Position numbers and translations under genes: made by a program
Assembly (NCBI RefSeq): GCF_000767055.1
Contig: NZ_CP006764.1
Location: 434,001-498,000 of the forward strand
Direction: 5' to 3'
DNA from: Corynebacterium doosanense CAU 212 = DSM 45436
GTDB lineage: Bacteria > Actinomycetota > Actinomycetes > Mycobacteriales > Mycobacteriaceae
DNA: 64,000 bases
The notes under the pieces: model-generated
The model's database searches: none
Told to the model about the DNA's origin: nothing
What the model saw: the letters and a program-made list of their open reading frames with translations, nothing else
In this document: piece by piece, positions 43,754-53,764 of the stretch
Position numbering within the stretch: position 1 is the stretch's first letter
How the letters are laid out: every line of letters starts with the position of its first letter

Positions 43754-46131
43754 TCAAGGTCCGCGACGCCCACCTGCACAATCTCCGACACGTCAGCGTA
43801 GAACTCCCGAGAAACCAGCTGGTCGCTGTGACGGGGGTGTCGGGCTCGGGCAAGTCGAGCCTGGCGTTCGGCACCATCCACGGCGAGGCCCAGCGTCGAT
43901 ATTTCGAATCCGTCGCCCCGTTCGCCCGCCGACTCATCGGCTCGGCGACCGATCCCAAGGTCGAGGCCATCGAGGGCCTGCCGCCGTCGGTGGCCCTCCA
44001 GCAGAACACCAGCGCCGGCGGCGCGCGTTCCACGGTGGGCACCGTCTCCACCATGTCCAACACGGTCCGGCTCCTGTACTCGCGGGTGGGGGACTACCCG
44101 GCGGGCCAGGACATCATCTATTCGGACGGTTTCAGCCCTAACACGCAGGCGGGCATGTGCCCCGACTGTCAGGGAACCGGGGTCATTCATGAGCCGACGG
44201 AAGAAAGTATGGTGCCCGATCCGTCGATAAGCATCAATGACGGCGCCATCCGGGCCTGGCCCGGCGCGTGGGCGGGCAAGAACTTCCGGGACATCCTCGA
44301 TGTACTGGGCATTCCCATGGACACGCCGTGGCGGGAGATCCCCCGTGAGACCCGCGACTGGATCCTCTTCACCGACGAGGAGCCCGTGGTCACCGTCAAG
44401 CCCGAGCGCGGTTCCGACCAGGTGACCAAGGAGTACCAGGGGCGGTGGCGCTCGGTGGCGAAGTACCTGCGCCGCACGTTCGCGGAGACGGAGTCGGACA
44501 CGCTGCGCCGCCGCACGGTCTCGTTCATGGAGGCCGCCACCTGTCCCACGTGCGGCGGCCGCCGCCTCACCCCGGAAGCGCTGGCGGTGACGTACCTGGG
44601 CATGCCCATCGACGAGTTCTCCGCACGCACGCTCACGCAGCTGAAGGAGCTTATCGACGCCCGCCTCAACACATCGCACGAAGCAGAGCGGCTGTTGCTC
44701 CAGTCCCTTGCCCCGATCCTCGAGTCGAGCCTGGAACTCGGCCTCGGTCACCTGTCGCTGGATCGCCCGGCCCGGACGCTGTCGGCCGGTGAACTGCAGC
44801 GCATCCGCCTGGCCGCGCAGCTGCGCACCGGGCTGTTCGGCGTGCTCTACGTGCTGGACGAGCCGTCCGCTGGGCTGCACCCGGTGGAGCGCGAGGCCGT
44901 CACGAGGATCGCCCGGCGGTTCATCGACCAGGGCAACAGCGTCATCCTCGTCGAACACGACATGGATCTGGTCGCCGGGGCGGACTGGCTCGTGGACGTC
45001 GGGCCGGCCGCCGGTGAGGGTGGCGGCGAGATCATTTACTCCGGACCGATGGCCGAGCGAAGCGGGGATTCGCCGACGATGCGGGCCCTGGCCAAGCGCA
45101 CGATCGACCCGAAAGCCACACCGCGAAAGGCGTCCGGCCAGCTGGAGCTGCGCGGGGTGCGCTCCCACACCGTCGACGGGTTGGACGTCGCCTTCGGGCT
45201 GGGGCAGTTCACGGCCATCGCCGGGGTCTCCGGCTCGGGCAAAACCACCCTGCTCAGGGCGGTGGCCGAGGTACTCAGCTCGCGCGACGCCGGGATGGAC
45301 GAGGACACCGAGCCGACCGGGCAGAGCGTGGAGAATCACTCCGGCGCGGATGCCGTTGACCGGCTCGTGAGCATCACGCAGAAACCCATCGGGCGCACGC
45401 CGCGCTCGTGTCTGGCCACCTACACCGGCCTGTTCGACCGGGTGCGCAAGCTCTTCGCGGCGACCCCGGAGGCGAAGTCGCGCGGCTGGGGAGTCGGCCG
45501 GTTCTCCTACAACGTCAAGCAGGGGCAGTGCCCCACCTGCGGCGGCGAGGGGCAGATCGAGGTCGAGCTGGTGTTCCTCCCGGGGTCGTACTCCACCTGC
45601 CCGACCTGCGAGGGAAGACGCTACAACGACGAGACCCTGGAGGTGACCTGGCACGACCTGAGCATCGCCGACGTACTGAACCTCACTGTCAACGAGGCCG
45701 CCGAGGTCTTCGCCGATGAGGATGCGGTGGCCCGGTCGATCCGTGCGCTGCAGGCCGTGGGGCTGGGGTACCTCCGCCTCGGGCAGGGTGCGCCGGAGCT
45801 GTCCGGCGGCGAGGCCCAGCGCATCAAACTCGCCACCGAGCTCCAGCGCTCCCGGCGCGGACACACCGTCTACCTGCTGGATGAGCCCACGACCGGGCTG
45901 CACCCCGCCGATGCCGCGTTGCTGGTCACGGAGCTGGAGCGGCTCGTTGACGCAGGTGAGACGGTCATTCTGGTGGAACACGACCTGGCCACCATCGCCC
46001 GCGCCGACCGTGTCATCGAGATGGGCCCGGGCGCCGGTTTCGACGGCGGGCGCATCGTCGCGGACGCCACCCCGGCTGCCCTCGCTTCGGCGGACACCCC
46101 GACGGGCCAAGCAATTAACCAGAGAACTTAG
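43750..46131 (+). CDS. UvrA-like ABC ATPase (excinuclease subunit A paralogue)
   Basis: 793 aa, shorter than UvrA (about 950). Two ABC modules: Walker A VTGVSGSGKSSLAFG and IAGVSGSGKTTLLRA; signatures TLSAGELQRIRLAAQ and ELSGGEAQRIKLATE; Walker B VLDEPSAGLHP and LLDEPTTGLHP. Zinc motifs CPDCQGTG, CPTCGG and CPTCEG are kept. The UvrB-binding region looks reduced, as in the UvrA2/drug-resistance class. Its role may be DNA repair or antibiotic tolerance. It overlaps menC by 4 bp. Confidence 0.85.
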   Translation: MIKVRDAHLHNLRHVSVELPRNQLVAVTGVSGSGKSSLAFGTIHGEAQRRYFESVAPFARRLIGSATDPKVEAIEGLPPSVALQQNTSAGGARSTVGTVSTMSNTVRLLYSRVGDYPAGQDIIYSDGFSPNTQAGMCPDCQGTGVIHEPTEESMVPDPSISINDGAIRAWPGAWAGKNFRDILDVLGIPMDTPWREIPRETRDWILFTDEEPVVTVKPERGSDQVTKEYQGRWRSVAKYLRRTFAETESDTLRRRTVSFMEAATCPTCGGRRLTPEALAVTYLGMPIDEFSARTLTQLKELIDARLNTSHEAERLLLQSLAPILESSLELGLGHLSLDRPARTLSAGELQRIRLAAQLRTGLFGVLYVLDEPSAGLHPVEREAVTRIARRFIDQGNSVILVEHDMDLVAGADWLVDVGPAAGEGGGEIIYSGPMAERSGDSPTMRALAKRTIDPKATPRKASGQLELRGVRSHTVDGLDVAFGLGQFTAIAGVSGSGKTTLLRAVAEVLSSRDAGMDEDTEPTGQSVENHSGADAVDRLVSITQKPIGRTPRSCLATYTGLFDRVRKLFAATPEAKSRGWGVGRFSYNVKQGQCPTCGGEGQIEVELVFLPGSYSTCPTCEGRRYNDETLEVTWHDLSIADVLNLTVNEAAEVFADEDAVARSIRALQAVGLGYLRLGQGAPELSGGEAQRIKLATELQRSRRGHTVYLLDEPTTGLHPADAALLVTELERLVDAGETVILVEHDLATIARADRVIEMGPGAGFDGGRIVADATPAALASADTPTGQAINQRT

Positions 46132-46167
46132 GGGAAATTCGCAGAAGTTCCGTTTATGGTCTGGGTT

Positions 46168-46632
46168 ATGAATCAGCGTAGAGACGATGACGAGACCCGC
46201 ATCTTCGGCAGTGAGCCCCGCCAGTATTTCCCGGGGGAACACGATCCCCAGTATCAGCAGCCGCAGTACCAGGAGCCGCAATATCAGCAGCCTCAATATC
46301 AGGAACCGCAGTACCAGGCCGAGGCGCCCCGTCGCTCCGGTGGTTGGGCCCTCATCCTGGGGATTCTCCTGGGCCTGGCGATCCTCGCGGCCGCCGTCCT
46401 GTTCTTCATGTGGCGCTCCGCGGCCGAGGAGGCCAATCAGCCGCCGCCGGCCCCGGTCACAGAGACCGTGGTCACCACTGCGCCCCCGGTGACCACGACG
46501 GTGACGGAGGATCCCGGTTTCAGCCTGCCCACGAGCAACCTGCCCACGGAGTCCCTGCCGGACAGCGCGGATGTCGAGGCCTGGCTCAATGACTTGCTGG
46601 GCGGCAACGAACCGGTTCCGGCGCCTGCCCAG
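46168..46632 (+). CDS. Membrane protein with PQYQ repeat tail
   Basis: About 155 aa, function unknown. The N-terminal cytoplasmic region has at least six copies of PQYQ(Q/E). It is followed by one membrane segment ([20 protein letters not shown]) and a Pro/Thr-rich outside region ([20 protein letters not shown]). TATGGT (46155-46160) lies 7 nt before the ATG at 46168. The TAA stop (46633-46635) also forms the menD -10 box. Confidence 0.7.
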
Positions 46633-46638
46633 TAAGGT
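46633..46638 (+). promoter_or_regulatory. -10 box of menD formed by the preceding stop codon
   Basis: TAAGGT lies 8 nt before the menD ATG; its TAA is the stop codon of the upstream gene. Confidence 0.5.
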
Positions 46639-46646
46639 TGGGATAC

Positions 46647-48284
46647 ATGTCCCAACCTGCTTCGATCGTTCTCGCCCAGGCCCTCGCGGCGCAGTTGTCC
46701 CGCCATCTCACGGACGTGGTGCTCTGCCCCGGTTCCCGCAATTCTCCGCTGTCCCTGGCGCTCATCGCGCAGCAGAGGCTACGGGTGCATACGCGTATCG
46801 ACGAGCGTTCAGCCGCCTTCCTCGCCCTCGGCATGGCGCGGGTCCAGGGTCGGCATGTCGCTGTGGTCACCACGTCCGGCACGGCGGTCGCCAACTGCCT
46901 CCCCGCGATGGTCGAGTCGGCACACAGCCACACGCCGTTGCTGATGATCAGCGCGGACCGCCCGCGTCGACTGGTGGGCACGGGCGCGTCGCAGACCATT
47001 GAGCAGGTGGGAATCTTCGGGACCGTCGCGGAGACGATCCAGGTGGAGGAGACCTCCGACATCTCCCGGGTCGCGCAGGCGCTGACCAGGGAGACGACGG
47101 TGCACGTCAACGTCGCCCTCGATACGCCGCTTGTCGGCGAGGAGCTGCCCGAGGGTGACACCGCCCGGGTCATGCGGCTCGCGCCCTTCAATCCCCGGGT
47201 CGACCACGGTGAGGTCGAGCTCGACCTCACCCGGGACACCCTGGTCATCGCCGGCGACGAGGCCTGGGAGGTCGTGGGGCTGGAGGACGTGCCCACGATC
47301 GCCGAGCCCACCGCCCCGGCGCCGTTTCGGCCGGTGCATCCGTTGGCCGCGGCGATCTTCCTGCGCGGCGAGATCTCCACGTCCGGGTCCAGCACCTACG
47401 CGGAGTACGTGGCCAGGACCAAACCCGAGCAGATCGTGGTCGTCGGCCATCCCACGCTCCACCGCCCGGTGCTGCAGCTGCTCGCTGACCCGGACATCGA
47501 GGTCACCGTGCTCACCCGCACGTCCACGATTACGGACCCCGCCGGCAACGCCGCCCACGTGGGATCGCGGGTGAAGGTCACCGGCCAGCCACGCAAGCAG
47601 TGGCTGAGCCTGTGTGCGGAGGCGGCACAGCTCGCCGCGGACACCGTGCGGGAGGCGCTCGCCGACGAGTCCCACGGTTTCACCGGCCTGCACGTCGCGG
47701 CGGCGCTGACCGACGGTCTTGGCGTGGGGGACACGGTCGTGCTCGGGGCGTCCAACCCCGTGCGGGACGCGTCCCTCGCCGGGCTTCCGTTCGGCGGCCT
47801 GGACACCTTCGCCCCCCGGGGCGCCGCGGGTATCGACGGCACCGTATCCCAGGCCGTCGGAGTTGCCCTGGCCACGCAGTCACGTGACCCGGAGGCGGTC
47901 CGCGCACCCCGCACGGTGGCGCTGCTGGGGGACGTGACGTTCCTGCACGACGTCGGCGGCCTGCTCATCGGGCCGGAGCAGCCGACCCCCGAGAACCTCA
48001 CCATCGTGGTGGCCAACGACGACGGCTGTGGCATCTTCGAGTCCCTGGAGATCGGGGCGGAGGGCCTGCGGGACTCATTCGAGCAGGCCTTCGGCACGCC
48101 GCACGGCATGGACCTGGCTGCCCTGTGTGACGCGTACGGAGTGCGGCACCGGGCCGTCGATACGCTTCCCGAGCTCATCATGACGTTGGAGGACTCCGTC
48201 GAAGAGCCCGCTGGTTTCCAGGTGATCGAGGCCGTGACCACCCGGGGGACACGAAGGGCGCTGGACGCGGCGCTGTCCCTGTGA
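46647..48284 (+). CDS. menD: SEPHCHC synthase (2-succinyl-5-enolpyruvyl-6-hydroxy-3-cyclohexene-1-carboxylate synthase)
   Basis: Thiamine-diphosphate enzyme of 545 aa, first committed step of menaquinone synthesis from isochorismate. [13 protein letters not shown] and [17 protein letters not shown] lie at the N-terminus; the ThDP motif is [15 protein letters not shown] with [16 protein letters not shown] at 46647. It overlaps the next gene by 4 bp (GTGA). Confidence 0.95.
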   Translation: MSQPASIVLAQALAAQLSRHLTDVVLCPGSRNSPLSLALIAQQRLRVHTRIDERSAAFLALGMARVQGRHVAVVTTSGTAVANCLPAMVESAHSHTPLLMISADRPRRLVGTGASQTIEQVGIFGTVAETIQVEETSDISRVAQALTRETTVHVNVALDTPLVGEELPEGDTARVMRLAPFNPRVDHGEVELDLTRDTLVIAGDEAWEVVGLEDVPTIAEPTAPAPFRPVHPLAAAIFLRGEISTSGSSTYAEYVARTKPEQIVVVGHPTLHRPVLQLLADPDIEVTVLTRTSTITDPAGNAAHVGSRVKVTGQPRKQWLSLCAEAAQLAADTVREALADESHGFTGLHVAAALTDGLGVGDTVVLGASNPVRDASLAGLPFGGLDTFAPRGAAGIDGTVSQAVGVALATQSRDPEAVRAPRTVALLGDVTFLHDVGGLLIGPEQPTPENLTIVVANDDGCGIFESLEIGAEGLRDSFEQAFGTPHGMDLAALCDAYGVRHRAVDTLPELIMTLEDSVEEPAGFQVIEAVTTRGTRRALDAALSL

Positions 48285-48751
48285 GGGTCCGGCGGGAGAC
48301 CGTCCGGAGACGGCTGCACCAGCTGGTCATGGCGCTGCTCGCGTGCGCACTGCTCGGGGCCGTGGCCATGGTGGCCGGATCCGCGATCAACGACCGCACG
48401 ATCAGCGCGAATCCCGGCCGGGCGATGGCGACCGTCACCGGGGAGAGCCTGCTCCGGACGACGGTGGACTACCAGGATGACCAGGGGGTCTACCACTCGC
48501 CACCCGGCGGGCTGCTCTATCCCACGGGGATCGGCCCCGGCCAGAATGTCTGGGTGACGTACGCCAAGTCGGACCCCGACCTGGTGAAGGTCGAGGGGAG
48601 ACGGTGGACGTTGTCCATCGTTCCGGCGCTCAGTGTGGTGGTGGTGTCCGTCGTGCTCGCCGTACTACTGTGGGGGCTTGTCAACTGGGCTACCGCAGCG
48701 ACGAGGAACTATCGGTCACCCAGGTTTAGCGGAGAGGAAACCCGAGCTTAA
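48281..48751 (+). CDS. DUF3592-like membrane protein (Rv0556-like)
   Basis: 156 aa with two membrane segments (about 11-35 and 110-135) around an external domain ([20 protein letters not shown]). GTG start inside the menD stop. A similar gene follows menD in mycobacteria. Function unknown. Confidence 0.75.
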   Translation: MRVRRETVRRRLHQLVMALLACALLGAVAMVAGSAINDRTISANPGRAMATVTGESLLRTTVDYQDDQGVYHSPPGGLLYPTGIGPGQNVWVTYAKSDPDLVKVEGRRWTLSIVPALSVVVVSVVLAVLLWGLVNWATAATRNYRSPRFSGEETRA

Positions 48752-48786
48752 CGCGGAGTTTTCTTTGATGAGGGAGGATCAGGGTT

Positions 48787-49986
48787 ATGCGTGTAGCTAT
48801 CGTGGCGGAGTCGTTTCTTCCCAATGTCAACGGAGTGACCAATTCGGTGCTCCGGGTGCTGGAGCACCTCAAGTCCGAGGGTCATGACGCGGTCGTTATC
48901 GCCCCGGGTGCACGCGACCACCAGGAGGAGATCCCGGATTACCTGGGATTCCCCATCGTCCGCGTTCCCACCGTCCGCGTCCCGCTCATTGACTCGCTCC
49001 CCATCGGCGTCCCCAACACCGCGGTGTACGAGACCCTGGTGGAGTACCGCCCCGACGTCGTGCACCTGGCCAGCCCCTTTGTGCTCGGCGGCTCGGGTTC
49101 CTTCGCGGCCCGGCAGCTGAAGATCCCGACCGTCGCGCTCTATCAGACCGACGTCGCGGGATTCGCCACCAAGTACCACCTCGGCCCGCTCGCCACCGCG
49201 GCCTGGGAGTGGACCCGGACGATCCACAACCAGTGCCAGCTCACCCTCGCGCCGTCGTCGGAGACCATCGCCGACCTTGAGCGCCACGGCATTCAGAACG
49301 TGCATCACTGGGGGCGCGGCGTGGACACCGTGCGCTTCGACCCCACCAAGCGGGACCGGGCGCTGCGCAAGTCCTGGGATCCCTCCGGGCGCAAGAAGAT
49401 CGTCGGCTTCGTCGGCCGCCTGGCCCCCGAGAAGGGCGTCCACCGCCTCTACTCCGTCGCCGGCCGCCCGGACATCCAGCTGGTCATCGTGGGTGACGGC
49501 CCGTCCCGCGCCGAACTGCAGTCCCGGATGCCGGGGGCGATCTTCACCGGTGCGCTCGGCGGGGAGGAACTGGCCAAGGCCTACGCCTCCCTGGACCTGT
49601 TTGTGCACGCGGGCGAGTTCGAGACCTTCTGCCAGGCCATCCAGGAGGCCCAGGCCTCGGGCGTGCCCACCATCGGCCCCCGCGCCGGCGGACCCGTCGA
49701 CCTCATCAACGAGGGGATCAACGGACTGCTGCTCGACGTGGACACCTTCGCCGAGGACCTGCCCGCGGCCGTGGACTGGATCCTCGACGACTCCCGCCAC
49801 GCCACCCTCCAGGCCGGTGCCCGGGAGTCCGTCGCCGGCAAGTCCTGGCATGCGCTCGGCGTGCAGATCGTCGGCTACTACGAGCAGGCCATCGAGGCCG
49901 CCCGGACCGCGCCGCGCAGCATCTTCGGTCGCCGGGTCGAACTGCCGGCCTGGGTCTCCCGCGCCTCCCACGGGCGGGTCGCTTAG
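48787..49986 (+). CDS. mgtA: GDP-mannose-dependent alpha-mannosyltransferase
   Basis: GT4 (GT-B fold) glycosyltransferase of 399 aa. N-terminal [21 protein letters not shown] and C-terminal [21 protein letters not shown] carry the acceptor and EX7E-type donor motifs; [11 protein letters not shown] is intact. In C. glutamicum the gene at this place (mgtA) makes a mannosylated glucuronyl diacylglycerol used for lipoglycans; assignment rests on position and family. The TAG stop is part of the menG -10 box. Confidence 0.85.
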   Translation: MRVAIVAESFLPNVNGVTNSVLRVLEHLKSEGHDAVVIAPGARDHQEEIPDYLGFPIVRVPTVRVPLIDSLPIGVPNTAVYETLVEYRPDVVHLASPFVLGGSGSFAARQLKIPTVALYQTDVAGFATKYHLGPLATAAWEWTRTIHNQCQLTLAPSSETIADLERHGIQNVHHWGRGVDTVRFDPTKRDRALRKSWDPSGRKKIVGFVGRLAPEKGVHRLYSVAGRPDIQLVIVGDGPSRAELQSRMPGAIFTGALGGEELAKAYASLDLFVHAGEFETFCQAIQEAQASGVPTIGPRAGGPVDLINEGINGLLLDVDTFAEDLPAAVDWILDDSRHATLQAGARESVAGKSWHALGVQIVGYYEQAIEAARTAPRSIFGRRVELPAWVSRASHGRVA

Positions 49987-49989
49987 ACT
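49984..49989 (+). promoter_or_regulatory. -10 box of menG formed by the mgtA stop codon
   Basis: TAGACT lies 7 nt before the menG GTG and its TAG is the mgtA stop. The same box and spacing (TAGACT, GCCCGC before the start) occurs before the gene at 62433. Confidence 0.55.
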
Positions 49990-49996
49990 TGCCCGC

Positions 49997-50683
49997 GTGG
50001 CAAGAGCAGACCTGGACAAACAACCCTTCGATGTCGCGTCGATGTTCAACGACGTCGGCGAGAAGTACGACCTCACCAACACCGTCATCTCCTTCGGGCA
50101 GGACCGGCGTTGGCGGCGTCGCACCCGGGAACGGCTGAACCTGAGCCCCGGGGAAAAGGTGCTCGACGTCGCGGCCGGCACCGCTGTCTCCACCGTGGAG
50201 CTGGCCAAGTCCGGCGCCTGGTGTGTGGCCTGCGACTTCTCGCCGGGAATGCTCGCCGCCGGCAAACACCGCGACGTGCCCAAGGTCGTGAGCGATGCCA
50301 TGCACCTACCCTTCGCGGACGAGACTTTCGATGCCGTCACCATCACCTACGGGCTGCGCAACGTGCACGACTACCGCGCCGCCCTGCGGGAGTTCGCCCG
50401 GGTGACCAAACCCGGCGGGCGGCTGAACATCAACGAGTTCTCCACGCCGGTCGTGCCCGTGTTCGGCACCGTGTACAAGGAGTACCTCACCCGTCTGCTG
50501 CCGAAGATGGCGCGCGTGGTCTCCTCCAACCCGGCCTCCTACGAGTACCTCGCGGAGTCGATCCGGGCCTGGCCTGGCCAGGAGGAACTCGCTGCAGAGA
50601 TCAACCGGAACGGCTGGGACGAGGCGGGCTGGCAGAACCTGTCGCTCGGCATCGTGGCCATGCACTCGGCGGTCAAGGCCTAA
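49997..50683 (+). CDS. menG: Demethylmenaquinone methyltransferase
   Basis: SAM-dependent methylase of 228 aa, last step of menaquinone synthesis. UbiE/COQ5 motifs: [46 protein letters not shown] and [15 protein letters not shown]. Leaderless GTG start. The 3' end is a 14-nt tandem repeat with stops in three frames. Confidence 0.93.
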   Translation: MARADLDKQPFDVASMFNDVGEKYDLTNTVISFGQDRRWRRRTRERLNLSPGEKVLDVAAGTAVSTVELAKSGAWCVACDFSPGMLAAGKHRDVPKVVSDAMHLPFADETFDAVTITYGLRNVHDYRAALREFARVTKPGGRLNINEFSTPVVPVFGTVYKEYLTRLLPKMARVVSSNPASYEYLAESIRAWPGQEELAAEINRNGWDEAGWQNLSLGIVAMHSAVKA

Positions 50684-50712
50684 AGCTCAAGGCCTAAAGC
50701 TAAAGGCCTAGC
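50677..50712 (+). repeat. 14-nt tandem repeat carrying stop codons in all three frames
   Basis: Two copies of AAGGCCTAAAGCT plus one base and a shortened third AAGGCCTAGCT span the menG stop. Because the unit is 14 nt, the successive TAA, TAA and TAG fall in different frames. The array also reaches the convergent gene's stop at 50708. Confidence 0.85.
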
Positions 50713-51943
50713 TCCAGAGCGGGCTGCCTCGCCGGGCGAGCGACACTGCGTGTCCGCCGGTGCGCCACAGTCGGGCCATGAGGTCCCTGTCCTCGTCGGT
50801 GACCAGGTTGGCCATCAACCGGGCGGCCGCGGGCATGAGTGCCGCGCCCACGGGCCCGCGCAGCGCCAGCGGGCCGACCGCCGGCAGGAATTTCGGGTAG
50901 GTGAGCAGCCGGGCGGCCGTGCGGGCCAGGAGGAACGCCTCCCCGTACTGCTCCCGCAACAGCGCGGGCCAGGCCGACCGCAGGTCGTCGCCCGAGCCCA
51001 GTAGGTTGACGGCGAGGTCGGCCATCTCCAGCCCGTAGTCGATTCCCTCGCCGTTGAGCGGGTTCACCCCGGCCGCGGCGTCGCCGATGATGAGCCAGTT
51101 CTCACCTGCGACGTTCGACACCGCGCCGCCCATGGGCAGCAACGCGGAGGCCACCGCCTGCGGCTGGCCGAGGCCCCACTCCTCGCGCAGCGTATCCGTG
51201 TAGTGCGTGAGCAGCTTCTTGGTGTTGAGCTTCGCCGGCCGGGCAGTGGTGGAGAGTGCCCCGCAGCCGAGGTTGAGGCGGCCGTCGCCCAGCGGAAAGA
51301 CCCAGCCGTAGCCGGGCTGGAGGGTGCCGGCGGCGTCGCGAAGTTCCACGTGGGAATGCATCCAGGGCTCCGTGCTGCGCGGCGAGTCGACGTAGGAGCG
51401 GGCGGCAATGCCGTAGACCTCGCCCTGGTGCCACTTACGACCGAGTGCTTTGCCGAAGGTGGAACGCACCCCGTCCGCGACGATCACCCACTTCGCGCGG
51501 ATCTGGCGCTCTTCGACGGTGAATTCGGTGAGCCGGCCGTCTGTGACCACGGGGGAGTGTGCGGTGGCGGAGGTCATCAGGGTCGCCCCGCGCTCGGCGG
51601 CCGTGCGGGCGAGCAGCTCGTCGAAGCGGGTCCGGGGCATGGCTGATCCCACCCGGCCGTAGGCGCTGTCGGGCCAGGGGGCCGTCACCGATCCCCCGTA
51701 GCCGTGCAGTTTGAGGCCATGGTTGGCGTAGTGCGAGGTCAACGTGTGGGCCAGTCCCAGCTTGGCCAACTCGTGGATCGCCCGCGGGGTGAGGCCGTCG
51801 CCGCAGGTCTTGTCGCGCCCTAGCTCCCCCGATTCCAGGAGGAGGACGTCGTGTCCGGCGGCTACGCCGTGGATGGCGGCCGCGGAACCGGCGGGGCCGG
51901 CGCCGATGACCACCAGATCGTAGAACTGCTTCATGGGCGACAT
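50708..51943 (-). CDS. menJ: Menaquinone reductase (geranylgeranyl reductase family)
   Basis: FAD-dependent reductase of 411 aa. The FAD motif DLVVIGAGPAGSAAAIHG is at the N-terminus, CGDGLTPRAI follows, and the C-terminal FAD site is WLIIGDAAAGVNPLNGEGIDYGLE. The orthologue Rv0561c saturates one isoprene unit of menaquinone. ATG at 51943 (MSPMKQFYD) or 51934. Divergent from the polyprenyl diphosphate synthase. Confidence 0.9.
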   Translation of the reverse strand: MSPMKQFYDLVVIGAGPAGSAAAIHGVAAGHDVLLLESGELGRDKTCGDGLTPRAIHELAKLGLAHTLTSHYANHGLKLHGYGGSVTAPWPDSAYGRVGSAMPRTRFDELLARTAAERGATLMTSATAHSPVVTDGRLTEFTVEERQIRAKWVIVADGVRSTFGKALGRKWHQGEVYGIAARSYVDSPRSTEPWMHSHVELRDAAGTLQPGYGWVFPLGDGRLNLGCGALSTTARPAKLNTKKLLTHYTDTLREEWGLGQPQAVASALLPMGGAVSNVAGENWLIIGDAAAGVNPLNGEGIDYGLEMADLAVNLLGSGDDLRSAWPALLREQYGEAFLLARTAARLLTYPKFLPAVGPLALRGPVGAALMPAAARLMANLVTDEDRDLMARLWRTGGHAVSLARRGSPLWS

Positions 51944-52053
51944 GATCCCATAATTGTCCCACGGCACGACCCTTGCGTTCGCCGGGGTGCATCTTTGGAC
52001 TACGGTTAAGGAAAATATTGTCCGTCCCTGAACACTTCTGAGGTACGCCAACT

Positions 52054-53073
52054 ATGACCACCGGCCATAACCCGTCGTCCAGCCACGTCAGCTCCGTGGA
52101 TCTGGGCGACGCGGACCTCAATGAACGCATAGCGGTGGGGATGGACGAGGTCGAGAAACTCCTCCGGCACGAGCTGGCCAACGGTGAGGAATTTGTCCGC
52201 GACAAGGTGCTGCACCTCGCCGAGGCGGGCGGCAAGAGATTCCGCCCGATGATGGCGCTGTTGGCCTCGGAGTTCGGCGAAAGGCCCGGGTGCGGGGATG
52301 TCATCAAGGCGGGCACCGTCGTCGAGATAGTGCACCTGGCCACGCTGTATCACGACGATGTCATGGACGAGGCGGAGCGGCGCCGCGGCGTCGAGTCCGC
52401 CAACCAGCGGTGGAGCAACTCCGTGGCGATCCTCGCCGGAGACGTCCTCCTCGCCCATGCGTCCCGGGTCATGGGCCAGCTGGACACCCGCACCATCACC
52501 CACTTCGCGGAGACCTTCGAAAAGCTCGTCACCGGTCAGATGCGCGAGGCGCTCGGCTCGCGGGACCGCACCGGCGCGGTCGACCACTACATGAAGGTCA
52601 TTGAGGAGAAGACCGGGGTGCTCATCGCCTCCGCGTGTTTCCTCGGGGCCCTGCACTCCGGTGCCAGTGAGGAGCGTATCGACGCCCTGTACAAGCTCGG
52701 CGGAATCATCGGGGTGGTCTTCCAGATAGTGGATGACATGATCGACATCTACTCCGACCCGGACGACTCCGGCAAGACCCCGGGCACGGATCTGCGTGAG
52801 GGAGTGTTCACCCTCCCGGTCCTCCTCGCCATGGAGGAGGACTCCGACGTCGGTCGCGAGCTCACCGGGATGCTCACCGGCCCGCTCACGGACGAGGCCG
52901 ACGTTGAGCGTGCCCTGCGCCTGCTGGAGGAGTCCTCCGGGCGTCAGCGCACCCTGGAGGTTGTGCGCGAGTACCTCGCGCGTGCCGATGAGCAGTTTGA
53001 CCGCCTACCCCAGATCCCTGCCACCATGGCGCTGCGTCAGCTCGGGGAGTTTACGGTCAGCCGCGTCGGCTAG
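52054..53073 (+). CDS. Polyprenyl diphosphate synthase (menaquinone side chain)
   Basis: Trans-isoprenyl diphosphate synthase of 339 aa (GrcC/IspB/HepT family). First aspartate-rich motif LYHDDVMDEAERRRG, second DDMIDIYSDPDDSGKTPGTD. It makes the long chain that MenA attaches. Position matches Rv0562. Confidence 0.92.
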   Translation: MTTGHNPSSSHVSSVDLGDADLNERIAVGMDEVEKLLRHELANGEEFVRDKVLHLAEAGGKRFRPMMALLASEFGERPGCGDVIKAGTVVEIVHLATLYHDDVMDEAERRRGVESANQRWSNSVAILAGDVLLAHASRVMGQLDTRTITHFAETFEKLVTGQMREALGSRDRTGAVDHYMKVIEEKTGVLIASACFLGALHSGASEERIDALYKLGGIIGVVFQIVDDMIDIYSDPDDSGKTPGTDLREGVFTLPVLLAMEEDSDVGRELTGMLTGPLTDEADVERALRLLEESSGRQRTLEVVREYLARADEQFDRLPQIPATMALRQLGEFTVSRVG

Positions 53074-53137
53074 AAACCTCGTTGGCCTGCGGATTTGCGG
53101 GTCAAGGTGGCTGTCGTAGTAGAGTAATCAACCGCAC

Positions 53138-53219
53138 GCCAGGTTGCCCGAGCGGCCAAAGGGAGCGGACTGTAAATCCGCCGGCATTGCCTTCAGAAGT
53201 TCGAATCTTCTACCTGGCA
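53138..53219 (+). tRNA. tRNA-Tyr (GUA)
   Basis: 82 nt. Acceptor stem GCCAGGT pairs with ACCTGGC; anticodon GTA in CTGTAAAT; a long variable arm as expected for class II tRNA-Tyr; T-loop AGTTCGAAT. No CCA is encoded. Confidence 0.93.
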
Positions 53220-53229
53220 CAGTTGCACA

Positions 53230-53273
53230 CCCGCCCGAATCTCACACCAGAGATTCGGGCGGGTTTGTTTTTG
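53230..53273 (+). terminator. Terminator after tRNA-Tyr
   Basis: CCCGCCCGAATCTC (53230-53243) pairs perfectly with GAGATTCGGGCGGG (53250-53263), followed by TTTGTTTTTG. Confidence 0.92.
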
Positions 53274-53392
53274 TGCCGGGGCGGGGAGGGCGTCGAGAAG
53301 CGTCGTTTTTATGGGTTAACCTGCCGATTTGTGTAGCCCAAGGTGGTCGGGTTAATCTTTTCAAGGCTTCAGCGAGCAATCAAAGAAGCCGC

Positions 53393-53465
53393 GCCCCCTT
53401 AGCTCAGTCGGTAGAGCGTCTCCATGGTAAGGAGAAGGTCAACAGTTCGATTCTGTTAGGGGGCT
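53393..53465 (+). tRNA. tRNA-Thr (GGU)
   Basis: 73 nt. Acceptor GCCCCCT pairs with AGGGGGC; anticodon GGT in CATGGTAAG; D-loop AGCTCAGTCGGTAGAGC; T-loop GTTCGATTC. Confidence 0.92.
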
Positions 53466-53509
53466 CTGTTATTTTTTGCCCGAGGTTTCGGGCGGAAGAT
53501 GGCGATCAT

Positions 53510-53583
53510 GGCGGTGTAGCTCAGTTGGTGAGAGCGCGCGACTCATAATCGCGAGGTCGAGAGTTCGAATCTCTCCATCGCTA
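53510..53583 (+). tRNA. tRNA-Met (CAU), elongator
   Basis: 74 nt. GGCGGTG pairs with CATCGCT using two G-U pairs; anticodon CAT in CTCATAAT; T-loop GTTCGAATC. No three G-C pairs in the anticodon stem of the initiator type, so elongator is more likely. Confidence 0.88.
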
Positions 53584-53664
53584 CCGTGATCCCGTCGGTC
53601 GTTGAGGCTGGAGGGATCCGACCTCTGGTAGGGTAACCAGGTGCTGTTCGATCGAGCAGCACAG

Positions 53665-53740
53665 AGGGGCGTGGCGCAATTGGTAGCGCAACGGTCTCCA
53701 AAACCGTAGGTTGCAGGTTCGAGTCCTGTCGCCCCTGCCA
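53665..53740 (+). tRNA. tRNA-Trp (CCA)
   Basis: AGGGGCG pairs with CGCCCCT; anticodon CCA in CTCCAAAA; T-loop GTTCGAGTC; CCA is encoded at the 3' end. It precedes secE, the usual order. Confidence 0.93.
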
Positions 53741-53764
53741 GTTTTTCTAATCCGAGGAGTGTCG

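Noticed and set aside
43330..46296. Long minus-strand open frame (988 codons) opposite menC and the UvrA-like gene
   Set aside because: High-GC antisense shadow: Arg/Gly/His-rich, no motif, no RBS, and the plus strand has clear enzymes with full motifs.
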